A stretch of 64,000 nucleotides of DNA from Pseudomonas oryzagri (GTDB lineage Bacteria > Pseudomonadota > Gammaproteobacteria > Pseudomonadales > Pseudomonadaceae). Position 1 is the stretch's first letter. The number at the start of each line of letters is the position of its first letter. The position numbers were made by a program, and so were the translations under genes. Where the stretch lies: assembly GCF_020831405.1 (NCBI RefSeq), contig NZ_JAJHPU010000043.1:124001-188000 (forward strand). Direction: 5' to 3'. The notes beneath the pieces were generated by a model. That model was not told the origin of the DNA. It did not search any database and was given only the letters and a program-made list of their open reading frames with translations. This document shows, piece by piece, positions 32,394-40,731 of this stretch.

Positions 32394-33557
32394 TTACAGG
32401 CTGGCGTTGAAGGTGAGGGCGTAGATGTTGCGCTCGTAGCTTTCGTTGACGGCGTCGGAGTCGTTCTCGGAGTACTTGTAGCCGATACCGACGTCCAGCC
32501 AGCGGCGCATTGCGTAGGTCAGACCGACGCCGAAGGTGTCGATCTTGTCTTCACGCTCGATGTCCTGATAGTCACGGTCGCTGCGGGTGTAGCTGACGTT
32601 GGAGGTCAGGCGCTCTGCCCAGTCGTGTTCCCAGCTCAGGGTGGTGGTCTGGGACTCGATGGTGGACGCGTTGTCCTCACCTTCGTCGAAGCCGCGACGG
32701 GTGTTCAGGCCGAAGCGCGAGTAGGTACGCGGCTCCCAGGTGGCGCCGACTTCCCACATGCCGCCGGACTTCTCGCCGACGCTGGAGTCGTCGAAGTCCT
32801 TCTTCTCGCGACCGAACTTGGCGGTGCCGGTGGTCTTGGCCGTGGCTTCCCAGGTCACACCCGCGAGCAGGCCGGTGTTCTCGCTGTTGCGCAGGTCGTT
32901 GCTGACGTAGTTGTAGTCGGTGTAGCGAGCTTCCAGCAGGGCCTTGGTCTTCGGTGCCACGCGGTAGTAGAAGGTGCTACGCAGCGCGGTGCTGTCGCGC
33001 TCCTTGTCGGCGTTGAGGTGATCGCTGTTGGTGTAGCGCAGCTCCTCGTAATTGGCGCCGAAGTCGATCTGCGCGCGGGCAGTCTCTGCACCGTAGGTGT
33101 ACACGCCACCAACGTTCTTGGTGTTGTACATGTCGTTCTCGACCTGCTGGTCGAGCGATGCGGTGTCTTCGACGTCGTGGTAGCCGGCATTCAGCTTCAG
33201 ACGATTGCGTGCATCGAACTCCACGCCCACATCACCGGTCAGATGATGGTCGGTGTTGTTGTCTTTGTGGCTGGAGTGGAAGGTGTCGCTGACGGCGGTG
33301 TAGCTCACCTGGTAGGCGCTCTTGCGGCCTTCCGCACCGAGGGTGAAGGTCGGCGCGATGGTGGTGATCCACGACGACTCTTCGTCGTTTTCGACGGCAC
33401 GGAAGTTGTCGTCGTAGCTCTCGGCCACTTTCAGCGTCGGAGTGAAGATCACGCCGTCGGACAGTTTGATGCCTTGTGGATCGAGCGCCCAGGCGTTGGC
33501 ACAGACGACGCCGGATACGGCGGCGGCCAGCAGGCTGCGGTGCAGTTTGTTGCTCAT
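32394..33557 (-). CDS. Outer-membrane beta-barrel protein for exopolysaccharide export
   Basis: This 387-residue protein starts MSNKLHRSLLAAAVSG with cleavage after AWA. The mature part is almost entirely alternating amphipathic strands of 8-12 residues ending in YERNIYALTFNASL, whose terminal aromatic/hydrophobic strand is typical of outer-membrane barrels. It resembles the VpsM-type barrels of exopolysaccharide loci that pair with short OPX proteins. The frame is open to 33644, but that extension has no signal peptide; no clear ribosome site is seen at 33557. The second locus has no counterpart. Confidence 0.85.
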   Translation of the reverse strand: MSNKLHRSLLAAAVSGVVCANAWALDPQGIKLSDGVIFTPTLKVAESYDDNFRAVENDEESSWITTIAPTFTLGAEGRKSAYQVSYTAVSDTFHSSHKDNNTDHHLTGDVGVEFDARNRLKLNAGYHDVEDTASLDQQVENDMYNTKNVGGVYTYGAETARAQIDFGANYEELRYTNSDHLNADKERDSTALRSTFYYRVAPKTKALLEARYTDYNYVSNDLRNSENTGLLAGVTWEATAKTTGTAKFGREKKDFDDSSVGEKSGGMWEVGATWEPRTYSRFGLNTRRGFDEGEDNASTIESQTTTLSWEHDWAERLTSNVSYTRSDRDYQDIEREDKIDTFGVGLTYAMRRWLDVGIGYKYSENDSDAVNESYERNIYALTFNASL

Positions 33558-33655
33558 GAGGAAAAGTCCGGTCCTTGCCCGCGAGTGCGGGGGAGGTAAT
33601 CGCCACGATGACGGCCGTTGCCGGCCGCCATCGGAGTTCATCATCCGCTAGGGGA

Positions 33656-34255
33656 TCAGCTACGGCTGGCGTTGTTGTTGTTGGAGCCGCCACCGCCACC
33701 GCCGCTGCTGCCCGGGGTGCTGTTGCCCGGATTGCCTTTGGTCACGCCGCCGCCGGCGGAGGAGCCTGCGGAGCCCTGGTTGGAGTTGGCGGAAGCCGAT
33801 TCGGCTGCGCTATCGATGTCAGCCGCGGCGCTGGCCGGAGCGGCGGCCTTGACGGCGGCCACGAGAGCTTTCACCGACTGGCCGGGAGCTTCGCCACGGG
33901 CCTGGGCGGCGGCGACGACGGCGCGGACGGCGGCGGCGGTGATTTTCCCGGCGGCGGCATTGGGATTGCCACCGTTGGCCTGAGCGGCAGCAACCGCAGC
34001 CTTGACGGCGGCTTCGGTGATCGGGGTGGCCAGGTTCGGCGCGGCAGCGATGGCGGCGGCCACCAGGGCTTCGGCGCTTTCCGGATTGGCGGCGATGGCG
34101 GCTTCGATGGCGGCGGTCAGCGCCTGGACATCGTTGGCCTGGATGGCCTGGGTCACGCCGGCAGGCAGGGTGCTGGCTGCGGTGCTCTCAGCAGCGGTGG
34201 CTTGACCGGCGGCCAGGGCCAGGGCTATGGAAAATGCGGTAAGGGTCTTGCGCAT
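33656..34255 (-). CDS. Secreted Ala/Gly-rich protein with C-terminal ASRS tail (copy 1)
   Basis: This 199-residue protein has a signal peptide (MRKTLTAFSIALALAAGQATA), then alanine-rich helical repeats built on units like ALTAAIEAAIAANPESAEAL. The tail is a Gly/Ser/Asn linker ending NNNNASRS. It is the first gene after the ops leader. A dissimilar-looking small secreted protein ending GNASRS occupies the same place in the second locus. I recognise no family; an export-associated or matrix role is inference from position. Confidence 0.8.
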   Translation of the reverse strand: MRKTLTAFSIALALAAGQATAAESTAASTLPAGVTQAIQANDVQALTAAIEAAIAANPESAEALVAAAIAAAPNLATPITEAAVKAAVAAAQANGGNPNAAAGKITAAAVRAVVAAAQARGEAPGQSVKALVAAVKAAAPASAAADIDSAAESASANSNQGSAGSSAGGGVTKGNPGNSTPGSSGGGGGGSNNNNASRS

Positions 34256-34867
34256 TTTTAAACGTCCTCGTTATTTGCAGCAGTTGACCTCGCCGGCTCG
34301 GCGAGCAGGCAAGGGGGTGAATTATTTTTGGTGCTGTTATCTGTCCATGTGCCTGGAGTGACACCAGCCCCTCCGGGCGTGGGCATTCGACAGACCGGCA
34401 AGCATATTCAAACTGCGCTCGGCTTGCGATAGCGCACAAGCAAAGAGCGGGCCATGTCTCATTTGGTGCACGCCTCGTAGTGTCGGTAGACCTTGGTGAC
34501 GCGGGTAGCCAGCGACCAGTCGAGGGGGATCGGCAGAAGGCCGAGGAGGCCATGTAAGAGACCGGGGTGCAGGCACTGCATGTGTTAATTCATTAACAAT
34601 TTGCGGTGTGAAATGTTGGCGTCCGGGCACGCTACCGCCCCAGGATTTTCCGTCGAGTCCTGAAAACGCGGTTTTTCCGGGGTCACACGGTCGCCAAGGC
34701 GCGCGGAGGCCGTGCACTGGGTCGCTGTGCGAACGATTTACTTGAGGGGTGGGGATGACGCGCAAGGAGGGGGCGATCCTGTCCCTGGATTTGTAATTGC
34801 TGCAACGGCGCTTAGTGTAAAAGGATATTGTGACGCTGGTCTCGCCCGTTTGTCAGTAGGATTTTTG
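34256..34867. other. Leader region of polysaccharide locus 1
   Basis: This 612-base interval between rfaH and the first operon gene carries the ops site and its stem-loop (34628-34662). The part between ops and the first gene (34256-34627) would be a long untranslated leader. Open frames in it lack support. A promoter should lie between 34663 and 34867 or the operon may read through from rfaH; I could not pick one. Confidence 0.6.
34628..34662 (-). promoter_or_regulatory. ops (RfaH recruitment) element with upstream stem-loop, locus 1
   Basis: On the minus strand GGCGGTAGCGTG (34639 to 34628) is an exact match to the ops sequence known from E. coli RfaH-controlled operons. Directly before it CAGGA and TCCTG can pair around a 12-base loop. 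The same arrangement occurs at 59925-59960. rfaH itself is encoded 229 bases upstream on the same strand. Confidence 0.9.
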
Positions 34868-35398
34868 CTACTGTTGAGCCTTGCGGACGCTTGCCAGTGG
34901 CACGCGAACCTTCTGTTCGCGATGCAGGATATTCATCAACAGTACGACCCGTTCGTTACCGTCCATGGAGAGAAAAATCGCCTCCAGCTCCGCGAAGGGG
35001 CCATGGTCGATGCGGACCTTGTCGCCGGTTTCCAGCAGGTGTTCGGCGGACACGCCGTTGCAGCGTTGCTGCAGCTCCTCGATCAGGCAGGAGCTGACGG
35101 CCAGCGGTTGGTTGCTGAAGCCGACCACCCGGCTGACGCCACGGGTCGAGCGCAGCGGGGCCCAGTTGTCGAACTGGCTGAGCTGGATGAACAGGTAGCC
35201 GGGAAACAGCGATTCCTCGACCAACAGGCGTTGCCCGCGCACCAGACGCTCGCGGCTGTGCTGCGGGCGATAGCAGATGAAGCCCTGGCGCCGCAGATTT
35301 TCCTCTGCGCGCTCATCCTGGCGCGGTTTGCACTGGACCAGATACCAGGCACTCGGCGGTCTGCACTGCGGCGCTTGGGGCATAAGACTGCTGCTCAT
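34868..35398 (-). CDS. rfaH: Transcription antitermination protein RfaH
   Basis: This 176-residue NusG paralog has an NGN domain starting SAWYLVQCKPRQDERAEENL, with the RfaH-typical CYRPQ and ESLFPGYLFIQL, and a C-terminal KOW region (GDKVRIDHGPFAELEAIF). RfaH binds ops in the non-template strand of paused polymerase and suppresses termination in long surface-polysaccharide operons, also recruiting ribosomes. Two perfect ops sites lie in this window. Start at 35398 is the first ATG; an internal ATG at codon 6 is also possible. Confidence 0.94.
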   Translation of the reverse strand: MSSSLMPQAPQCRPPSAWYLVQCKPRQDERAEENLRRQGFICYRPQHSRERLVRGQRLLVEESLFPGYLFIQLSQFDNWAPLRSTRGVSRVVGFSNQPLAVSSCLIEELQQRCNGVSAEHLLETGDKVRIDHGPFAELEAIFLSMDGNERVVLLMNILHREQKVRVPLASVRKAQQ

Positions 35399-35799
35399 TG
35401 GGGGCTTTCGTTCTGGAATTGCTGCCTGCCGGCGCCATCGGAAATGACGCCGTCATTAAGAACTCTGGATGAATTTTCGAATTGTGCCACGCAGGTGGTG
35501 CTTTGGCATCTTGGCCATGGCTCAGGGCTGCCCCGCCTGCTGACGGCGGACTTCCGTCTTTTTGTGTGCGCCGCAAGGAAGGAGAGCGTTCCGAGGGGCC
35601 CAGCTCCTTTCCTTGGGCGGGATTTTTGCCGACGAATGGCGGAATCTATCCTGCCTCGATGGTGTCAGGCGCCGTTTTTTTGGCGAAATTTTGTGACTTG
35701 GTGTGTAAGGCATTTGTGATGGCGGAATAGCGGCAGGGAGACGGTCTGTAGGCTACTTTCCAATAGGGGGTTAACAGGTGTATCGGAAAGGTGGCATCG
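35399..35799. other. Divergent upstream region of rfaH and the WbpM-like gene
   Basis: This 400-base region must hold promoters for both genes. No ops site is seen here. AAAGGTGG just before ATG 35800 is a good ribosome site. Open frames in it do not look coding. Confidence 0.5.
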
Positions 35800-37851
35800 A
35801 TGATTGGCAATCAATCCCCGCTGCGTCAGCGCCTGCTGGCATTACCCCCCAGCAGCAAGCGTTTGTTGCAGCTTATGACAGATGTGCCGCTGATTTGGCT
35901 GGCGCTGTGGCTGGCCTTCTTCCTGCGCCTCGATGACGTAAGCCGGATCGAGCCGTTTGGCCGGCATGCCTGGCTGTTCATCGCGGCCCCGCTCGTGGCG
36001 TTGCCGCTGTTCATTCGCCTGGGGATGTACCGGGCGGTGATGCGGCGTCTCGGCAACCATGCCCTGCTGACGATCGCCAAGGCCGTGACCTACTCGGCGC
36101 TGTTGCTGCTGCTGGTGATCGTCCTCTATGCGCCCCCTTCGGGCCGGCTCCCTCCTTCGATGGTGTTCGACTACTGGCTGACGAGTCTGATACTGATCGG
36201 TTGCCTGCGTCTGGCGATGCGCCAGTACTTCATGGGGGACTGGTACAACCTGCGGGTTCCCTCTGCAGGGCGTCAGCCCGGTCTGCCGAAGGTCGCCATC
36301 TACGGCGCCGGGCTCGCCGGCAACCAGTTGGCGCAGGCCTTGCGGATGGGGAACACGCGCTGCCCCGTGGCCTTCATCGACGACGATCTGCAGTTGGCCC
36401 ACCGGGCGATGGCCGGCCTGCCGGTGTATCCGCCGAGTCTGCTGGATCGCATGCTCAAGGAAACCGGCGCGGAGGAAGTCCTGCTGGCGATTCCCTCGGC
36501 ATCCCGTGCGCGGCGGCGCGAGATTCTGGAGTTGCTCGAGACCTATCCGGTGGTGGTGCGCACCATGCCCGACATCGCGGACCTGGCCAGTGGACGGGTC
36601 AAGGTCGAGGATTTGAAGAACGTGGACATCGCGGATCTGCTCGGCCGTGATCCCGTGGCGCCCAAGTCCGAGTTGCTGGAGCGCTGCATCCGCCATCAGG
36701 TGGTGATGGTGACCGGTGCGGGCGGTTCGATCGGCTCCGAACTGTGCCGGCAGATCCTCAAGGGCGAGCCCTCGACTCTGATCATCTTCGATCACTCCGA
36801 GTTCAGCCTTTACACCATCCAGCTCGAACTGGAGCAGCTTATTTGCCAGAAGAAGCTGCCGGTGAAGTTGATCACCACGCTCGGCTCGGTTCGCTACCCC
36901 GTGCGGATGCTGGAGGTGATGCAAAGCTGGAAGGTCGACACCGTATATCACGCCGCGGCCTACAAGCATGTCCCCATGGTCGAGCACAACGTGGCCGAAG
37001 GCGTCCTCAACAATACCCTGGGCACCTTGTATGCCGCCCAGTCGGCCTTGCGGGCCGGCGTGCGCAATTTCGTGCTGATTTCCACCGACAAGGCCGTGCG
37101 CCCGACCAACGTGATGGGCAGCACCAAGCGCATGGCCGAGCTGGCGCTGCAGGGGCTGGCCGGCGAGCGCGCGGTGGCGCTCTATGGCGAGTCCGAGCTG
37201 CCACCGGTGGTCAATCACACGCGGTTCATCATGGTGCGCTTCGGCAACGTGCTGGGCTCGTCGGGTTCGGTGATTCCCTTGTTCCGCGAGCAGATCAAGC
37301 GTGGTGGACCTATCACCGTGACCCATCCGGAAATGACCCGCTATTTCATGACCATTCCGGAAGCGGCGCAACTGGTGATCCAGGCGGGTTCGATGGGCGA
37401 GAGTGGCGACGTGTTCGTACTGGACATGGGCGAGCCGGTGAAGATCGCCCAGATGGCGGAAAGGATGGTGTACCTCTCCGGTTTGACGGTGCGCTCCGAG
37501 GCCAACCCCGATGGCGAGATCGAGATCGCTTTCACCGGCCTGCGCCCGGGGGAGAAGCTGTACGAGGAGTTGCTGATCGGCGACAACGTCCTGCCTACCG
37601 AGCATCCGATGATCATGCGTGCCAATGAGGCGCACATGCCGTGGGAGGAGTTCAAGGCGCTGATGGTGGAAATGGTTCAGGCGATCCGGGTGGACGACTA
37701 TCCGCACGTGCGCAATCTGCTGTGCCGGATCGTCAACGGCTATACCCCCGACGCCAACGTCGACTGGCTGCACAGCCAGGTGGAGGCGAACGAGCCGCTA
37801 CCGGCCGAGGTGAACAGGGCGATGGTGGTGATGGCTGGCAACCGCCCGTAG
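35800..37851 (+). CDS. wbpM: WbpM/CapD-type UDP-sugar 4,6-dehydratase, membrane-bound
   Basis: This 683-residue protein has four N-terminal membrane helices (residues about 25-130), a CoA-binding-like Rossmann domain (VAIYGAGLAGNQLAQAL) and a C-terminal SDR domain with MVTGAGGSIGSELCRQI and LISTDKAVRPTNVMGSTK. That SxxxxxMxxxK-type active site is typical of the WbpM/PglF group. It makes UDP-4-keto-6-deoxy-N-acetylglucosamine from UDP-GlcNAc. ATG 35800 is preferred to GTG 35791 because AAAGGTGG is well placed. Product would feed the DegT aminotransferase of locus 2 or give QuiNAc/FucNAc. Confidence 0.93.
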   Translation: MIGNQSPLRQRLLALPPSSKRLLQLMTDVPLIWLALWLAFFLRLDDVSRIEPFGRHAWLFIAAPLVALPLFIRLGMYRAVMRRLGNHALLTIAKAVTYSALLLLLVIVLYAPPSGRLPPSMVFDYWLTSLILIGCLRLAMRQYFMGDWYNLRVPSAGRQPGLPKVAIYGAGLAGNQLAQALRMGNTRCPVAFIDDDLQLAHRAMAGLPVYPPSLLDRMLKETGAEEVLLAIPSASRARRREILELLETYPVVVRTMPDIADLASGRVKVEDLKNVDIADLLGRDPVAPKSELLERCIRHQVVMVTGAGGSIGSELCRQILKGEPSTLIIFDHSEFSLYTIQLELEQLICQKKLPVKLITTLGSVRYPVRMLEVMQSWKVDTVYHAAAYKHVPMVEHNVAEGVLNNTLGTLYAAQSALRAGVRNFVLISTDKAVRPTNVMGSTKRMAELALQGLAGERAVALYGESELPPVVNHTRFIMVRFGNVLGSSGSVIPLFREQIKRGGPITVTHPEMTRYFMTIPEAAQLVIQAGSMGESGDVFVLDMGEPVKIAQMAERMVYLSGLTVRSEANPDGEIEIAFTGLRPGEKLYEELLIGDNVLPTEHPMIMRANEAHMPWEEFKALMVEMVQAIRVDDYPHVRNLLCRIVNGYTPDANVDWLHSQVEANEPLPAEVNRAMVVMAGNRP

Positions 37852-37910
37852 AGGCGGGCCCCAGCGCATTTCCATCAGACCCATCGAGCGGAGATGGACG
37901 GTCATCCGTG

Positions 37911-39488
37911 ATGAAGAAGAAATTCATTCTGTTCCTGCGCCTGTGCACGGTCTTGCTGGGTCTGCAGGCGCTGGAGCTGGCAGCCGCTTCCCCCGCGCTA
38001 GACCGGCCGATGGACGAAGGGCAGGCCAGGAACATGCTGTCTCGCTTCGGCTACGGTCCTACGCCGAGGACGCTCTCGGCGACGACCGGGCTGACGCCGC
38101 GCCAATACCTGATGCGGGCGATCGACGAGGCTTCGACGCTGCCCGCTCCCGTCGACGTCCAGGCGGAGAAGATCGCCGGCGAACCGTTGGAGTCCATCTG
38201 GGCGCGCTATGGCCCCGGCGGCAGCGCGGTGCCGCCTGCCGAGACCACCGCGGCTCGTATGGCGAGGCAGGATCTGATCGTCAACTACGGCCTTGCGCAG
38301 ATCGAGGCCCGCCTGCTGATCATGGCCAACAGCGACAACCCCGGCCATGAGGCGCTCCTGTCGTTCTGGCTCAATCATTTCTCCGTGTTCGTCAGCAAGG
38401 GCCGCAACAGACTGCTGGTGGGCGACTACATCCACGGCCTGGACGAGGCCATTCGCGCCGACTCCTTCGAAGCCCTGCTGCGCGCCAGCTTCTTCCATCC
38501 GGCGATGCAGATCTATCTGGACAACGAGCAATCGGTATCTCCGGATTCCCGCATCGGCCGCCGTGCCACCAGCCGCGGCAAGCGGGTGGGCATCAATGAG
38601 AATCTGGCCCGCGAGCTGCTGGAGCTGCACACGCTGGGCGTCGAGGGCGGCTATGACCAGGCGGATGTACAGGCCCTGGCGCGCATCATCACCGGGGCGG
38701 ACGTGCCGCGCGCCGATGAAACCCCGGAGCAGCTGGAGAAAGCCGGCGTGGTCCGTCGCGGTTATTTCCAGTTCGATCCCCGGCGCCACGATTTCGGTGG
38801 CAAGCGTTTTCTCGGCGTGGACTTTCCGCCCGGCCAGGGACTCGCGGAAATCGATCGCGCCCTGCACCTGATGGCCACCCATCCGTCGACGGCCGCGCAT
38901 ATCTCCACCAAGCTGGCCCAGCGCTTTCTCGCCGACGAGCCGCCTGCGGAGGTGGTGGCGGCGATGGTCAAGGCCTTCCGCAGCAGTGACGGGCGCATTT
39001 CGACCACCCTTTTGGCCTTGTTCGAATCGCCGGCCTTCCAGGCATCGTTGGGGGCGCCGAACAAGTTCAAGGAGCCTCTCGATTACGTGCTGTCGATGGC
39101 GCGGATCGTCTGCGAGGACCAGCCCATCACCAACTCGCAGGCACTGTTCAAAGCGATCAGCGAGATGGGCCAACTGCCGATGCGGCGGACCACGCCCGAC
39201 GGCTACGGCGTGCAGGAAAAGGATTGGCTCTCCCCGGTGGCGATGACCAAGCGCATCCGCTTCGCCCGGGACGTGGCGCAGGGAACGGTGCAGTTCGCCG
39301 GTCCTCCTGGCGCTGCCGAGGCTGACCGGCCGTCACCGGAGGCGCAGCCGGGTTGCCGGGCCGATCCGGAGCGGATCGAGAAGATGCTGGGCGCAACGCG
39401 CGCCATCACCCGGCGCTCGCTCATCGGCTTGTCGGTAGACGAGAAGAGCGCCCTGCTGCTGGCTTCCCCCGAGTTCATGAGGCGCTGA
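37911..39488 (+). CDS. DUF1800 family exported protein
   Basis: This 525-residue protein has a signal peptide (KKKFILFLRLCTVLLGLQAL to about residue 25) and the DUF1800 domain, recognisable by LSRFGYGPTP near the start, FWLNHFSVFVSKG and INENLARELLELHTLGV. Its function is unknown. DUF1800 genes are nearly always followed by a DUF1501 gene, as here with one base between. It follows the WbpM-like gene by 59 bases. GTG 37908 is an alternative start. Confidence 0.92.
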   Translation: MKKKFILFLRLCTVLLGLQALELAAASPALDRPMDEGQARNMLSRFGYGPTPRTLSATTGLTPRQYLMRAIDEASTLPAPVDVQAEKIAGEPLESIWARYGPGGSAVPPAETTAARMARQDLIVNYGLAQIEARLLIMANSDNPGHEALLSFWLNHFSVFVSKGRNRLLVGDYIHGLDEAIRADSFEALLRASFFHPAMQIYLDNEQSVSPDSRIGRRATSRGKRVGINENLARELLELHTLGVEGGYDQADVQALARIITGADVPRADETPEQLEKAGVVRRGYFQFDPRRHDFGGKRFLGVDFPPGQGLAEIDRALHLMATHPSTAAHISTKLAQRFLADEPPAEVVAAMVKAFRSSDGRISTTLLALFESPAFQASLGAPNKFKEPLDYVLSMARIVCEDQPITNSQALFKAISEMGQLPMRRTTPDGYGVQEKDWLSPVAMTKRIRFARDVAQGTVQFAGPPGAAEADRPSPEAQPGCRADPERIEKMLGATRAITRRSLIGLSVDEKSALLLASPEFMRR

Positions 39489-39489
39489 C

Positions 39490-40671
39490 ATGCCCATCCA
39501 TCGACGTGATTTTCTCAAGGCGGCACTGGCCGTGGGCGGTTTGTCGCTGTGCAATGCCTGGGCATGGGGAGGGCAAAGCGAGTACGCCGGTCGCCTGGTG
39601 GTGATTTTCCTGCGTGGCGGTCTCGATGGGCTGTTCGCTTTTTCCCCCGTGGCCGACCCACGCTTCGCGGCGCTGAGGCCGACCCTGGCCCGCCGCGTGC
39701 TCGATGAAGGGATTGCGCTGGGACGCAGCGGTTTCGCCGCCCATCCGGTCTGCGCGCCGCTGGCCGAACTGTTCCATGCCGGCGAGCTGGCCTTCGCCCC
39801 CTGCGCCGGCAGTATCGATATCAGCCGCAGCCACTTCCTGGCCCAGGACATCTTCGAGCTGGGCACCGGCGCCTCGAAGGGGGCATCGGGCTTCATGTCC
39901 AGGGCCGCCAGCGAACTCGACGGCGACCAGGACACCATCAGCTTCACCAGCGAAGTACCGCTGGTATTCCGCGGCGCGGTGATTCCGGAGGTGGCCCAAT
40001 TCGGCACCAGCCGCTACAAGCTGCCGTCCGGACGCTTTCTCGAGGCCCTGCGCCAGACGCATGCTGGGGAGCCGACCGGCGAGGCCCTGGAGCAGGCCAT
40101 CTCGACCGAGGCCGCGATCGCCGCCGCCTTGGCCGAAGGCGGCATGGAACGCGGCGCCGACCGCGGCGCGGCCGCCGCGCCCGCCTTTGCGCGGATGGCG
40201 CGCAACATGGCGCGGGTATTGCGCGCGAATCCGCGCTTCAGCCTGGCATTCGTCGATCTGGGCGGAGTCGATACTCACGCCAACCAGCAGACCCTCCTCG
40301 AGCGCGCCCTTACCGGCTTGAGCGAGGGGATCGTTGCCATGCGTACCGAGCTGGGCGATAGCGAATGGCGCAGGACGCGGGTGCTGGTTTGCAGCGAGTT
40401 CGGACGGACTGTCCGTGAGAACGGCACTGGCGGGACCGATCATGGCCATGGCGGCCTGATGCTGCTGGCTGGCGGCGCCGTGCCGGGCGGCCGCATGCTG
40501 GGTAGTTTCAACGGCCTTGACGACGCGCATCTCAACGAGACGCGCGATCTGCCGGTGAGTCTCGACTGGCGGGATGTGCTGGCCAGCTCGATGAAGGATT
40601 GTTTCGCCATGGACGAGGCGGCGCTGAACCGGATCTTCCCCGGCCGACCTGGGCGGCCCCTGCAGAGCTGA
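39490..40671 (+). CDS. DUF1501 family protein with twin-arginine signal
   Basis: This 393-residue protein begins MPIHRRDFLKAALAVGG, a twin-arginine type signal. It has LVVIFLRGGLDGL, DIFELGTG and CSEFGRTVRENGTGGTDHG, the signatures of DUF1501, a group related to the alkaline phosphatase/sulfatase superfamily. Folded export through Tat is expected. The partner DUF1800 gene lies directly upstream. Whether the pair takes part in polysaccharide work or is simply a neighbour is not known. Confidence 0.92.
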   Translation: MPIHRRDFLKAALAVGGLSLCNAWAWGGQSEYAGRLVVIFLRGGLDGLFAFSPVADPRFAALRPTLARRVLDEGIALGRSGFAAHPVCAPLAELFHAGELAFAPCAGSIDISRSHFLAQDIFELGTGASKGASGFMSRAASELDGDQDTISFTSEVPLVFRGAVIPEVAQFGTSRYKLPSGRFLEALRQTHAGEPTGEALEQAISTEAAIAAALAEGGMERGADRGAAAAPAFARMARNMARVLRANPRFSLAFVDLGGVDTHANQQTLLERALTGLSEGIVAMRTELGDSEWRRTRVLVCSEFGRTVRENGTGGTDHGHGGLMLLAGGAVPGGRMLGSFNGLDDAHLNETRDLPVSLDWRDVLASSMKDCFAMDEAALNRIFPGRPGRPLQS

Positions 40672-40731
40672 GCAAGGGCGTGCCTGTCGCGCCGGACCTG
40701 GCTTTTCGTCCGCCAGGTCCGGCACCTCTCC

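Noticed and set aside
34256-34627. Small leader peptide upstream of locus 1
   Set aside because: Short frames exist but none has a good ribosome site or conserved counterpart in the locus 2 leader.
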